From Bacteroidota bacterium (GTDB lineage: Bacteria; Bacteroidota; Bacteroidia; UKL13-3), in assembly GCA_027491085.1 (NCBI GenBank), contig JAIXWW010000017.1, forward strand, positions 1 to 47,486: a stretch of DNA of 47,486 bases, in the 5' to 3' direction. Below are positions 17,686 to 25,626 of this stretch, piece by piece. Made by a program: the position numbers and the translations under genes. The stretch's first letter is position 1; every line of letters starts with the position of its first letter. A model generated the notes under the pieces. It had not been told where the DNA came from. It worked only from the letters and a program-made list of their open reading frames with translations, and did no database searches.

Positions 17686-17822
17686 ATTCCATTAGCGATG
17701 TGCGTTGGGTCGGCAAAAAAGCGGGCCAGCCCTGGCCATGTGGGCTGAAGCATTTTTTTGCCTTGATTTTTTGTTTCTTTTTCATTTAAGGAAAAAGAAA
17801 GAAGAAAGACTTTTGAGGGACG
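17686..17822 (+). repeat. Dispersed intergenic repeat, second copy of the element at 1-91
   Basis: ATTCCATTAGC...GCGTTGGGTCGGCAAAAAA aligns with the reverse complement of 57-87. The following hairpin (CAGCCC pairing with GGGCTG, inner palindrome GGCCAGCCCTGGCC) and GAAGCATTTTTTTGCC replace the perfect palindrome of the first copy. A second hairpin, TTTCTTTTTCATTTAAGGAAAAAGAAA-like (17773-17801), closes it. It occupies the middle of the 355-bp gene-free stretch 17532-17886. Confidence 0.65.
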
Positions 17823-17854
17823 ATTAAATAGTTTGGATATTATTCACCTAAAAT

Positions 17855-17883
17855 AAAAAAGAGGCCGAAAGCCTCTTTTTTAT
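17855..17883. terminator. Bidirectional terminator between the M48 gene and ccmE
   Basis: AAAAAAGAGGC (17855-17865) pairs with GCCTCTTTTTT (17871-17881) over a 5-nt loop, with T runs on both strands. The ccmE stop is at 17887. Confidence 0.85.
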
Positions 17884-17886
17884 TTA

Positions 17887-18270
17887 TTATGATTTTACTT
17901 GATTGTCTGTGTATTTACTAGGGCATTTTAGTAAAATTTTACTGGCTTCAAAATGGTCAGTTTCCATTTTTCCAATAATTACTATTTTTTCACTTCTCTC
18001 AAAATCAGCTGGTTCTGGAGCGTGGTAAACTACTTTTTGCTCTTTTCCTTTTTCGTCAATTAAGTAAAAACTAAAGTAATTGGCATCTTTTTTAGGGTCA
18101 AAATATTTTTCCTTTTGGCGGTTTAAAGTTCCCACCACATGAAATTCTTTTCCGGGGTTTTCGGCTGCCACCGAAAAGTTTTCGTAGCTACTTGCATCGC
18201 TAGTGGTGCTTATAATGGCTCCAATAGCAATGGCTATTAATACTATAATGATGATACTTGATTTTTTCAT
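17887..18270 (-). CDS. ccmE: Cytochrome c maturation protein CcmE, CXXXY variant
   Basis: 127 aa: an N-terminal membrane anchor (KSSIIIIVLIAIAIGAII) followed by an OB-fold haem-chaperone domain, with FHVVGTLN near the start and VVYHAPEPADF and VVIIGKMETDHFEASKILLKCPSKY towards the end. The usual haem-binding histidine motif (HDEKYMP) is replaced by CPSKY, that is Cys-X-X-X-Tyr, as described for archaeal and some deltaproteobacterial CcmE proteins. Cys is therefore the likely covalent haem ligand. It is the third gene of ccmC-ccmD-ccmE, spaced 4 nt from ccmD. ccmF is 2.7 kb further on. Confidence 0.88.
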   Translation of the reverse strand: MKKSSIIIIVLIAIAIGAIISTTSDASSYENFSVAAENPGKEFHVVGTLNRQKEKYFDPKKDANYFSFYLIDEKGKEQKVVYHAPEPADFERSEKIVIIGKMETDHFEASKILLKCPSKYTDNQVKS

Positions 18271-18274
18271 TTTC

Positions 18275-18451
18275 TTATTTTTTATCTTTATTTTCTAACT
18301 TACGTAAGCGTACATCCATCATTACTAGGTAACCGCAAAGTAAGGTAAAAATAATAGCAATAACTGTTACTACTACATCCATTTTGCCATTTCCAAATAA
18401 ATCAGTCATTTGGCTAGCATCTATTTTAGCTTGATTTGTTATAAAATTCAT
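18275..18451 (-). CDS. ccmD: CcmD-like small membrane protein
   Basis: 58 aa, between ccmC (2 nt away) and ccmE (4 nt away). It has one hydrophobic span (about residues 25-45, VVVTVIAIIFTLLCGYLVMM) followed by DVRLRKLENK, the positively charged tail typical of CcmD. Position and topology both fit the adaptor that holds CcmC and CcmE together for release of haem-loaded CcmE. The ATG at 18451 is the only sensible start. Confidence 0.75.
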   Translation of the reverse strand: MNFITNQAKIDASQMTDLFGNGKMDVVVTVIAIIFTLLCGYLVMMDVRLRKLENKDKK

Positions 18452-18453
18452 GT

Positions 18454-19107
18454 TTAGTTACTTAATTTTTTAGTTCTTTTGCCAATATCGGCTATCCAAA
18501 ATCCAATTAAAATCCAACCCATTACCGCAGGGTAAAATACCATGCGTAGGCGACTATCTAAATCGTATGAGTTAAAACCTGGATTTCCACCATTTCCGGG
18601 GTGTAATGAGTCGGTTAAACGAGGTAAAATAAATACCAAAACAACGTAAATAGGGAAACAAAAAATATTGAATACAGCCGAAATACGAGCGCGTTTTTCT
18701 TCATCAACGATGCTACTGCGTAAAACAAAGTAAGCAGCATATAAAAGCATGGCTACAGCTGCAGAGTTTAATTTAGGATCGTTGGTCCAATAAGCGCCCC
18801 AAGTGTTTTTAGCCCAAATCATTCCGGTGCATAAACCAGCTATTCCAAAAAACATTCCGGTGTAAGCAAAAACCTCAGCCTCTGAATCGTAATTTAAATT
18901 TACGGTGTTTTTATTATTTAAAGTTTGAATGGATTTAATAAATGAAAACAATAACAAACTTATCATGGTAAACCACATGGGCACATGAAAATATAAATTA
19001 CGAATACTGTTTTCTAAAATGGGTAAATTAGGAACTGCACCAAATAAACCCTGTATAATAGAATAGAGTACTAAAATAAAACCGGCTATTTTCCACCATT
19101 TAATCAT
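18454..19107 (-). CDS. ccmC: Haem-handling protein CcmC
   Basis: 217 aa, six hydrophobic spans. It loads haem onto CcmE at the outer face of the membrane. Seen: IRNLYFHVPMWF (first periplasmic His), the WWD motif variant WAKNTWGAYWTNDPKL (about residues 100-115) and the second His in TDSLHPGN. First gene of ccmC-ccmD-ccmE. No ccmB or ccmA gene is seen next to it in the window; the region upstream on this strand is intergenic, then the plus-strand rpmB. TATACTTTCGC just before the ATG resembles a -7 promoter box. Confidence 0.92.
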   Translation of the reverse strand: MIKWWKIAGFILVLYSIIQGLFGAVPNLPILENSIRNLYFHVPMWFTMISLLLFSFIKSIQTLNNKNTVNLNYDSEAEVFAYTGMFFGIAGLCTGMIWAKNTWGAYWTNDPKLNSAAVAMLLYAAYFVLRSSIVDEEKRARISAVFNIFCFPIYVVLVFILPRLTDSLHPGNGGNPGFNSYDLDSRLRMVFYPAVMGWILIGFWIADIGKRTKKLSN

Positions 19108-19252
19108 AGTGCGAAAGTATAAAAAATGAAATTGTAAATTTTAAAGTATGATAATATTTATAGTTTTTGTACTATTGCAGTTCAACCAAGGCTAAAAATA
19201 CTGAGCAAGTGTAGGTGATAAAAACTTTTTTAAAGTTTTTTTTCATTAATGC

Positions 19253-19282
19253 TTGTATTTAAAAATAAAAATCAGATATTTG
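19253..19282 (+). promoter_or_regulatory. Promoter of the rpmB operon
   Basis: TTG (19253-19255), 19 nt, then GATATTTG (19275-19282; one mismatch to TAnnTTTG), followed by CAGCCC, a start-site context common at strong Bacteroidota promoters. It lies 24 nt before the rpmB ATG. Confidence 0.6.
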
Positions 19283-19306
19283 CAGCCCTTATAAAAGAAA
19301 AAAGCG

Positions 19307-19537
19307 ATGAGAGTTTGTGATTTAACTGGTAAAAAAGCATTGAAAGGTAATAACGTTTCGCATTCGAATACAAAAACCAAAAGACGTTTTTATCCAAATT
19401 TACAAGATAAAAAATTTTATATTCCTGAAGAAGGTCAATGGATTACTTTGCGTGTAAGCACAAAAGCCATTAAAACTATTTCTAAAAAAGGAATTTCGAA
19501 AGTGTTAAACGATTTTGTTAAAAACGGCAAAATTTAA
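19307..19537 (+). CDS. rpmB: 50S ribosomal protein bL28
   Basis: 76 aa, normal length. MRVCDLTGKKALKGNNVSHS is the L28 signature start, followed by TKRRFYPNLQ, and LRVSTKAIKTISKKG in the second half. It binds 23S rRNA near the exit-site region. First gene of rpmB-rpmG-DUF4295, with a strong promoter and a terminator after the third gene. Confidence 0.97.
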   Translation: MRVCDLTGKKALKGNNVSHSNTKTKRRFYPNLQDKKFYIPEEGQWITLRVSTKAIKTISKKGISKVLNDFVKNGKI

Positions 19538-19554
19538 TTTAGGAGATTCAAGCA

Positions 19555-19737
19555 ATGGCAAAAAAAGGTAACAGAATTCAAGTGATAATGGAATGTACTG
19601 AACATAAAAACTCAGGCATGCCAGGAACTAGCCGTTATATCACAACTAAAAACAAAAAAAATACAACTGAGCGTTTAGAATTGAAAAAATACAATCCAAT
19701 TTTAAAGCGTAAAACTGTACACAAAGAAATTAAGTAA
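19555..19737 (+). CDS. rpmG: 50S ribosomal protein bL33
   Basis: 60 aa. [42 protein letters not shown] and [10 protein letters not shown] are classic L33. Only one Cys is present, so this is the zinc-free (C-minus) form. An AGGAG lies at 19541-19545, nine bases before the ATG, a Shine-Dalgarno-like site that is uncommon in this phylum. It lies 17 nt after rpmB. Confidence 0.97.
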   Translation: MAKKGNRIQVIMECTEHKNSGMPGTSRYITTKNKKNTTERLELKKYNPILKRKTVHKEIK

Positions 19738-19767
19738 TTAACCCTTAAATATAAAGGAATTTAAACT

Positions 19768-19917
19768 ATGGCAAAGAAAGTAGTTGCAACGTTAAAAACA
19801 GGATCTGGTAAAGATTACGCTAAAGTTTACCGTGCAGTAAAAAACAAAAAAGGAGCTTACTCTTTTAAAACTGAAATTGTACCTAACGAAAATGTTAAGG
19901 CTGCTTTTAAAGCATAA
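19768..19917 (+). CDS. DUF4295 family small ribosome-associated protein
   Basis: 49 aa: MAKKVVATLKTGSGKDYAKV, then YRAVKNKKGAYSFKTEIVP and a short Ala/Lys tail. The protein is small and very basic. DUF4295 is restricted to Bacteroidota and always follows rpmB-rpmG; I recall it being assigned as an extra large-subunit protein (bL38) in Bacteroidota ribosome structures, but state that with moderate certainty. AAAGGA precedes the ATG. A terminator follows 24 nt after the stop. Confidence 0.88.
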   Translation: MAKKVVATLKTGSGKDYAKVYRAVKNKKGAYSFKTEIVPNENVKAAFKA

Positions 19918-19941
19918 TTTCATTTTTTAATTAATATAATG

Positions 19942-19976
19942 AAAAGCATTCTGGAGTTATTCAGAATGCTTTTTGT
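19942..19976 (+). terminator. Terminator of the rpmB-rpmG-DUF4295 operon
   Basis: AAAAGCATTCTG (19942-19953) pairs with CAGAATGCTTTT (19962-19973) over an 8-nt loop, followed by further T. Confidence 0.85.
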
Positions 19977-20053
19977 GTTTTTGAAAATTAGATTTTACCC
20001 CAGGTATTATTTGTTTTCAAAGTCAATTAAATAGTACTATCAAAAAAATTACC

Positions 20054-21004
20054 ATGGGAATTTTCAACTTTTTCAGTAAAGAAAAGAAAGAAAAGCTTGA
20101 TCAAGGTTTAGAAAAAACCAAGACGAGTTTATTTGATAAAATTAGTAAAGCCATTGCTGGTAAATCATCAGTTGATGATGATTTTTTAGACCAACTAGAG
20201 GAAATTCTGGTTAGCTCTGATGTGGGTATTCATACCACGCTTAAAATTATTGAACGATTGCAAACTCGAGTGGCTAAAGATAAATACGTTGGCACTTCTG
20301 AGTTAAATGCCATGTTAAAGCAAGAAATTGCTTTATTGCTAGATGAAAACAAAAACGAAAATTTAAGCAGTTTTGAAAATTTACCAGGACAAAAACCTTA
20401 TGTAATTATGGTAGTTGGCGTAAATGGCGTTGGTAAAACTACCACCATTGGTAAGCTAGCCAATCAGTTTAAAAAAGCAGGCAAAAAGGTAGTTTTAGGT
20501 GCGGGAGATACTTTTAGGGCTGCGGCTGTAGAGCAATTAAAAATTTGGGGAACTAGAAATGGCGTTCATGTGGTAAGCCATGGAATGAATACTGACCCAG
20601 CTTCGGTAGCTTTTGATGCGGTGCAGTATGCCAAAGATAATGATGCTGATGTTTGTATTATAGATACAGCAGGACGTTTGCATAACAAAATTGGTTTAAT
20701 GGATGAACTTTCAAAAATTAAACGTGTAATGAGCAAAGTGCAAGAAGGAACTCCACATGAAGTTTTATTGGTTTTGGATGCAAGCACAGGCCAAAATGCT
20801 TTTGAACAAGCCAAACAATTTACTGCTGCTACTGAAGTTAATGCGTTGGCATTGACAAAATTAGACGGAACAGCAAAAGGCGGTGTGGTAATTGGTATTG
20901 CCGACCAATTTAAAATTCCAGTAAAATATATTGGTGTGGGCGAGGGAATTGATGATTTACAAGTTTTCAATAAAGTTGAATTTGTAGATTCGTTGTTCAA
21001 TTAA
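20054..21004 (+). CDS. ftsY: Signal recognition particle receptor FtsY
   Basis: 316 aa: N and G domains only, without the acidic A domain of enterobacterial FtsY. It docks SRP-bound ribosomes at the membrane through its GTPase. GTPase motifs seen: GVNGVGKTTTIGKLA (G1, about residues 121-135), GAGDTFRAAAVEQL, DTAGRLHNK (G3), TKLDGTAKGG (G4) and GVGEGIDDL near the end. N-terminal MGIFNFFSKEKKEKL is amphipathic and may bind lipid. It follows the small ribosomal operon, a conserved order in Bacteroidota. Confidence 0.96.
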   Translation: MGIFNFFSKEKKEKLDQGLEKTKTSLFDKISKAIAGKSSVDDDFLDQLEEILVSSDVGIHTTLKIIERLQTRVAKDKYVGTSELNAMLKQEIALLLDENKNENLSSFENLPGQKPYVIMVVGVNGVGKTTTIGKLANQFKKAGKKVVLGAGDTFRAAAVEQLKIWGTRNGVHVVSHGMNTDPASVAFDAVQYAKDNDADVCIIDTAGRLHNKIGLMDELSKIKRVMSKVQEGTPHEVLLVLDASTGQNAFEQAKQFTAATEVNALALTKLDGTAKGGVVIGIADQFKIPVKYIGVGEGIDDLQVFNKVEFVDSLFN

Positions 21005-21114
21005 CTAAGTCAAAGATTTCTCAGAAAAATAAAATAATAGACTCCGCATAAAACTACACTTCTTTTCAATTTAGCTAAATATGAAATCAGTGAAATCTGT
21101 GGCTAAAACTATAC

Positions 21115-22425
21115 ATGAAGACAAAAAACAAAAAACAAGATAAGATAAATATAATTACACTTGGTTGTAGCAAAAATATTGTGGACAGCGAAGTGTTATA
21201 CAGTCAGTTAAAGGCTAACGATATGGATGTTACGCATGAATCTACCAAAGATGATGCGAATATCATTGTAATTAATACTTGTGGTTTTATTGATAATGCC
21301 AAACAAGAAAGTATTGATACTATTTTGCGTTATGCCGAGGCTAAACAAGCAGGAGAGATTGATAAACTTTATGTTACAGGCTGTTTGAGCCAACGTTACA
21401 AACCCGATTTAGAAAAAGAAATCACTGATGTAGATGAGTATTTTGGTACTTTACATTTACCACAATTACTTAAAACTTTAGGTGCCGATTACAAACACGA
21501 ACTTATTGGCGAACGTTTATTAACTACTCCAAGTCATTACGCTTATTTAAAAATATCAGAAGGTTGCGATAGACCTTGTTCGTTTTGCGCCATTCCAATT
21601 ATGCGTGGCAAACACGTTTCTAAAAGCTTTCAGCAATTAGAAACGGAAGTTAAGAATTTGGTAAAAAACGGAACCAAAGAAATTTTAATGATTGCGCAAG
21701 ACAGTACTTATTATGGTTTAGACCTTTATGGTGAACGTAAACTGGCTGATTTAATGCGTAGATTATCAGATGTGGATGGATTAGAGTGGTTACGTTTACA
21801 TTATGCTTATCCAAGTCAGTTTCCTATAGATGCTTTGGATGTAATGGCTGAACGCAGCAACATTTGTAAATATATTGATATTCCTTTGCAGCATACCAGC
21901 GATAATATGCTGAAAATTATGCGTAGAGGAATTACAAGCAAACGTACGCAAGAAGTGGTTGATTCTATTAGAGAAAAAGTTCCAGGAATAGCCATAAGAA
22001 CTACTTTAATAGCTGGTCATCCTGGAGAAACTGAACAAGATTTTAAAGATTTATGCAAATTTGTGGAGCATAATCAATTTGATAGATTAGGTATTTTTAC
22101 TTATAGCCATGAAGATGGAACACATGCAGGAACCATGGTTGACGATGTACCTCAAGAAGTGAAAGAAGAACGCGCTGCCATTGTAATGGAAATTCAACAA
22201 GGAATTTCTGCAAAAATAAACCAACAAAAAATTGGCAATACTTACAAAGTGCTTTTTGATAGAAAAGAAAATGGCATGTGGGTTGGCCGTAGCGAGTTTG
22301 ATAGCCCTGAGGTTGATAATGAAGTGTTGGTAGATGCTAAAAAATATTATGCTAAAATTGGCGATTTTGCCAATGTACAAATTGAAAGTGCTGAAGATTT
22401 TGACTTATACGGTAAAATAGTTTAG
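21115..22425 (+). CDS. rimO: Ribosomal protein S12 methylthiotransferase RimO
   Basis: 436 aa, normal length. A radical-SAM enzyme that methylthiolates the conserved Asp of ribosomal protein uS12. The N-terminal UPF0004 domain carries the three Cys of the auxiliary cluster (TLGCSKNIVDSE, INTCGF, TGCLSQRY). The radical-SAM Cys triad is CDRPCSFCAIP (about residues 150-160). A C-terminal TRAM domain (about 370-436) ends the protein. LGCSKNIVDSE separates RimO from MiaB. It lies 110 nt after ftsY; that gap holds AAATCAGTGAAATCTGTGG-type repeat sequence. Confidence 0.96.
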   Translation: MKTKNKKQDKINIITLGCSKNIVDSEVLYSQLKANDMDVTHESTKDDANIIVINTCGFIDNAKQESIDTILRYAEAKQAGEIDKLYVTGCLSQRYKPDLEKEITDVDEYFGTLHLPQLLKTLGADYKHELIGERLLTTPSHYAYLKISEGCDRPCSFCAIPIMRGKHVSKSFQQLETEVKNLVKNGTKEILMIAQDSTYYGLDLYGERKLADLMRRLSDVDGLEWLRLHYAYPSQFPIDALDVMAERSNICKYIDIPLQHTSDNMLKIMRRGITSKRTQEVVDSIREKVPGIAIRTTLIAGHPGETEQDFKDLCKFVEHNQFDRLGIFTYSHEDGTHAGTMVDDVPQEVKEERAAIVMEIQQGISAKINQQKIGNTYKVLFDRKENGMWVGRSEFDSPEVDNEVLVDAKKYYAKIGDFANVQIESAEDFDLYGKIV

Positions 22426-22444
22426 TTAAATAAAAAACAAGTTA

Positions 22445-22533
22445 GTCATGCTGTAAGCATCTTCTTAGCTTTAAATAATTACTTACCATTAGCCAACCAC
22501 TAAAGAGTATTAAGAAGATTCCTGCGGAATGAC
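22445..22533. repeat. Imperfect inverted repeat between rimO and bshC
   Basis: The arms 22445-22467 (GTCATGCTGTAAGCATCTTCTTA in two halves around GTAAGC) and 22511-22533 (TAAGAAGATTCCTGCGGAATGAC) are imperfect complements with a 43-nt middle. GTCATTCC..AGGAATCTTCTTA is the form of a dispersed intergenic palindrome. It may also end rimO transcription. Confidence 0.65.
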
Positions 22534-22591
22534 TTTATGTTATTTCTTTTTCTTAAAATTGGGCTTAGCTTTCGAATAACAAAAAACATCC

Positions 22592-24187
22592 ATGTCAACA
22601 AATATTCCAATGGCCAATACTGGCCTCATACCGAGTATCACTAAAGATTATTTAGAGCAAAAAGAGGCTTTAAAACCTTTTTATAAATATGCACCAAGCA
22701 TAGACTCATTTGGCGAAGCCATTAAAAACAAACATTTTAGTGTAGAAAATAGAAATGTTTTAGTGGAAGCATTATTGAAACAATATAAAAATGCGAAAAT
22801 TGTTTTAGGTGAAAATGATGCAACTTATGTAAATACGTTATCGATTAAAAATGCCAATACTTTTACAGTAACTACAGGTCATCAGTTGGCTTTATTTACT
22901 GGGCCGTTGTATTTTATTTATAAAATTGCTACTATCATTAATTTAGCTAATCAGTTAAAAACCAAATACCCACAACAAAATTTTGTACCTGTATTTTGGA
23001 TGGCAAGCGAAGACCACGATTTTGAAGAAATTAGTAGCATTTATTTATTTGGTAAAGAAATTAAATGGCAAAAGGAAAGTAATTCAAAACCTGTTGGACA
23101 TTTAGATAATGAAGGAATTGAAGCATTAATTGAGCAATTAATTCCAATTTTAGGCGAAAAGGATAAAGCAAAAAAATGGATACAATTATTGCAGGAAAGT
23201 TTTTTAACCAACAATAATTTTAGCATTGGAACGCAAAAATTGGTTCATGAATTATTTAAAAACCAAGGTTTGGTAATAATTGATGCAGATGATAAAGCTT
23301 TAAAAACGCTTTTAAAACCAGTAATGGTTAGCGATATTTTTGAGCAAAAAAGTTTCAATGCCATTCAACACACCAATAAAGCCTTAAGCGAAAACTACAA
23401 ATTACAAATAAATGGGAGAGAAGTAAACTTTTTTTACTTGCACCCTGAATATGGTCGTAGGTTAATTAAAGCCGAAAATAATCAGTTTAAATTAAACGAT
23501 ACTTCAGTTGTTTTTACTGCTGATGAATTAAAAATTGAAATAGAGAATTATCCTGAACGATTTAGTCCAAATGTGGTTTTACGTCCTGTATATCAGGAGT
23601 TGATATTGCCTAATTTGGCTTATATTGGTGGTCCGGCTGAGGTGGCTTATTGGTTGCAGTTGCAACAGGTTTTCGAAGCACATCAAGTACCGTTTCCGGT
23701 AATTATGCAGCGCAATTCTTATTTATTGTTAGGTAAATCAAACAAAGATAAAATAGAAAAAATGGGCTTAACCATAGCCGATATGTTATTGGCTGACTCT
23801 GATTTAACCGATAAATATTTGCAAAAACATTCGGCTACTAGTTTTATGGAAAATGCTAATAAGGTGGATGCTTTATTGCAACAAATGATTGACGAAGTAA
23901 AAAACATTGACCCCAATACGGGAAAAGAATTGTTGCAATACAAGTTAGAAACTAAAAAAACATTGATTGCACATTTTAAAACCTACAAAAAAGCCCGCGA
24001 ACAAAAGCAAGAAGACAATATCACTAAGTTGTTAAAATTAAAAGAGCGCGTTTTTCCAAATGGCACTTTTCAGGAACGAATTGAGAATGTGATGATGCAT
24101 GATATCAATCTATTTGAAGACTTAATAACCAAAGTGCTTGAAAATGCCAATGCATTTAGCAATGATTTGATTGTATTAGAGACTTAA
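22592..24187 (+). CDS. bshC: Bacillithiol biosynthesis cysteine-adding enzyme BshC
   Basis: 531 aa, the family length. It adds cysteine to glucosaminyl-malate, the last step of bacillithiol synthesis. Seen: VTTGHQLALFTGPLYFIYKI (nucleotide-binding-like region, about residues 90-110), VFWMASEDHDFEEI (about 130-143), FSPNVVLRPVYQELILPNLAYIGGPAEVAYW (about 325-355) and a C-terminal coiled coil (about 410-500). bshA and bshB are not in the window. Its TAA shares the sequence TTAA with the stop of the convergent wzy-like gene, so there is no space for a terminator between them. Confidence 0.95.
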   Translation: MSTNIPMANTGLIPSITKDYLEQKEALKPFYKYAPSIDSFGEAIKNKHFSVENRNVLVEALLKQYKNAKIVLGENDATYVNTLSIKNANTFTVTTGHQLALFTGPLYFIYKIATIINLANQLKTKYPQQNFVPVFWMASEDHDFEEISSIYLFGKEIKWQKESNSKPVGHLDNEGIEALIEQLIPILGEKDKAKKWIQLLQESFLTNNNFSIGTQKLVHELFKNQGLVIIDADDKALKTLLKPVMVSDIFEQKSFNAIQHTNKALSENYKLQINGREVNFFYLHPEYGRRLIKAENNQFKLNDTSVVFTADELKIEIENYPERFSPNVVLRPVYQELILPNLAYIGGPAEVAYWLQLQQVFEAHQVPFPVIMQRNSYLLLGKSNKDKIEKMGLTIADMLLADSDLTDKYLQKHSATSFMENANKVDALLQQMIDEVKNIDPNTGKELLQYKLETKKTLIAHFKTYKKAREQKQEDNITKLLKLKERVFPNGTFQERIENVMMHDINLFEDLITKVLENANAFSNDLIVLET

Positions 24188-25623
24188 TTTTCTTCTGAAA
24201 TAATGTTAGAATGATATTGCCTTAATGCTGTGATGATAGCAAAACTACCCCATAGGATTATAGCAATTTTATCTGTTTCGCTGTAATTGTTTAGCAAGCC
24301 ATGAATCAAGAAAGTGCTAAGGCCAACAAGGGTTGATGTGGCTAATATTTTCACTTCAATATTATTTGTATTGAAAATCAATTTGTAGCCATTGCTGTAG
24401 GCAACTGCTATAATAGCCAAAAAGGTAAGTAACCCTAGCCAACCACTTTCAGCTAAAGGTCCTAAATATTCACTATGACATGTTCCATTATCGCCAAAAT
24501 AAGTTGTAATTGGGGTTTCAAATTCAGGCTCTTGGTATACGCCATATTGAAATGAATAAGTTCCTGGGCCAAAACCTAAAAATGGTTTAACTTTATTCAT
24601 GTTTATAGCTGCTACATAACGGTTAACACGTTCAAGATTTGAAACATCGTTATTTATATTACTTACTGATTCTAGGTGCCTATCAAAGCCTTCAGCGCTA
24701 TTTTGTTTATTAAATGAAAGTTGGTAAATGATATCGTTGCTATTCACAATTATAATGACAATAAAAACGGATAAAGCAACTATTAGCGTACGGAATTTAA
24801 TTTTTAACCAAATTAAAATAAGTAAGCCAAGGGCACCTGCTAAACTTATCCAAGCTGCTCTGGTATAACTAAATATTACTCCTAATAAAAAAATCAAGAG
24901 TGTTATAATTGTAATAGCGAGTAACCAAGAGGGTATTTTTAGCCTAAATGCATATATTATATTAAGCAGTAAATAGGGGATGAAAAAAGCTAATGCAGCT
25001 GCGTAAACGCCATGTCCTACATAAAAAGGCTGCATGATAGTAAATGATACAATTTGAGCAAAATCGTACTGACTATGCCTCACAAAAGTATATAAAACCA
25101 CAATTACTAAACCAACGATGTGAAGCCATAAAAAGGCATGTATATTTTTTATATTTTTAAATAGGACTACTGTTAAAAAATAGAAGGTAGTAATATACCA
25201 AATGCGCGCAATTACAAATTTAACAGATACCAGAACCATTTGACTAAAAAAGGTATCGAAAATGAGCCATGCTAAGTTTATAAAAATAGCAATGGTTATA
25301 GGTTGTTTAAAAATCCTATAATCATAATTACCATCAATAATGAATTTGAATAAAACAGTTGCAGTAAGGAGTATTAGTAAAGGTTCATCTGGTAAACTAA
25401 TCCCAAGTCCACCTCCTATATCTTCATACTCAATTGACAATGGAATAATGAAAGATAATAATAAAATAAGTAAATCGGAACGGTAAATGGCTGTAATTAA
25501 AACCAAAATTACCAATGGAAAAACACCAAGCCAATTAAATCCAAGTATTAAAGCAATAGCATTAAGTATAATAAAACCAATACTAATACCATAAAACCAA
25601 TTCTTACTTTGATTTAGTTCCAA
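24184..25623 (-). CDS. O-antigen ligase/polymerase family membrane protein (Wzy/WaaL-like)
   Basis: 479 aa, about eleven to twelve spans with one large periplasmic loop (about residues 295-390), the layout of Wzy_C-domain proteins. Motifs seen: FSYTRAAWISLAGALGLL (conserved Arg) before the loop; in the loop RVNRYVAAINMNKVKPFLGFGPGTYSF (the G.G.G..F motif) and CHSEYLGPLAESGWLGLLTF (the H-S-E...E.G..G motif). It polymerises or ligates lipid-linked glycans in the periplasm. Third gene after wzx and wzz on the minus strand, 3 nt from the wzz-like gene. It converges on bshC with a 4-bp overlap. Confidence 0.88.
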   Translation of the reverse strand: MELNQSKNWFYGISIGFIILNAIALILGFNWLGVFPLVILVLITAIYRSDLLILLLSFIIPLSIEYEDIGGGLGISLPDEPLLILLTATVLFKFIIDGNYDYRIFKQPITIAIFINLAWLIFDTFFSQMVLVSVKFVIARIWYITTFYFLTVVLFKNIKNIHAFLWLHIVGLVIVVLYTFVRHSQYDFAQIVSFTIMQPFYVGHGVYAAALAFFIPYLLLNIIYAFRLKIPSWLLAITIITLLIFLLGVIFSYTRAAWISLAGALGLLILIWLKIKFRTLIVALSVFIVIIIVNSNDIIYQLSFNKQNSAEGFDRHLESVSNINNDVSNLERVNRYVAAINMNKVKPFLGFGPGTYSFQYGVYQEPEFETPITTYFGDNGTCHSEYLGPLAESGWLGLLTFLAIIAVAYSNGYKLIFNTNNIEVKILATSTLVGLSTFLIHGLLNNYSETDKIAIILWGSFAIITALRQYHSNIISEEN

Positions 25624-25626
25624 AAC

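Noticed and set aside
21005..21114. Regulatory hairpin between ftsY and rimO
   Set aside because: CAAAGATTTCTCAG and AGTGAAATCTGTGG are only loosely complementary and resemble scattered short repeats; too weak to list as a feature.
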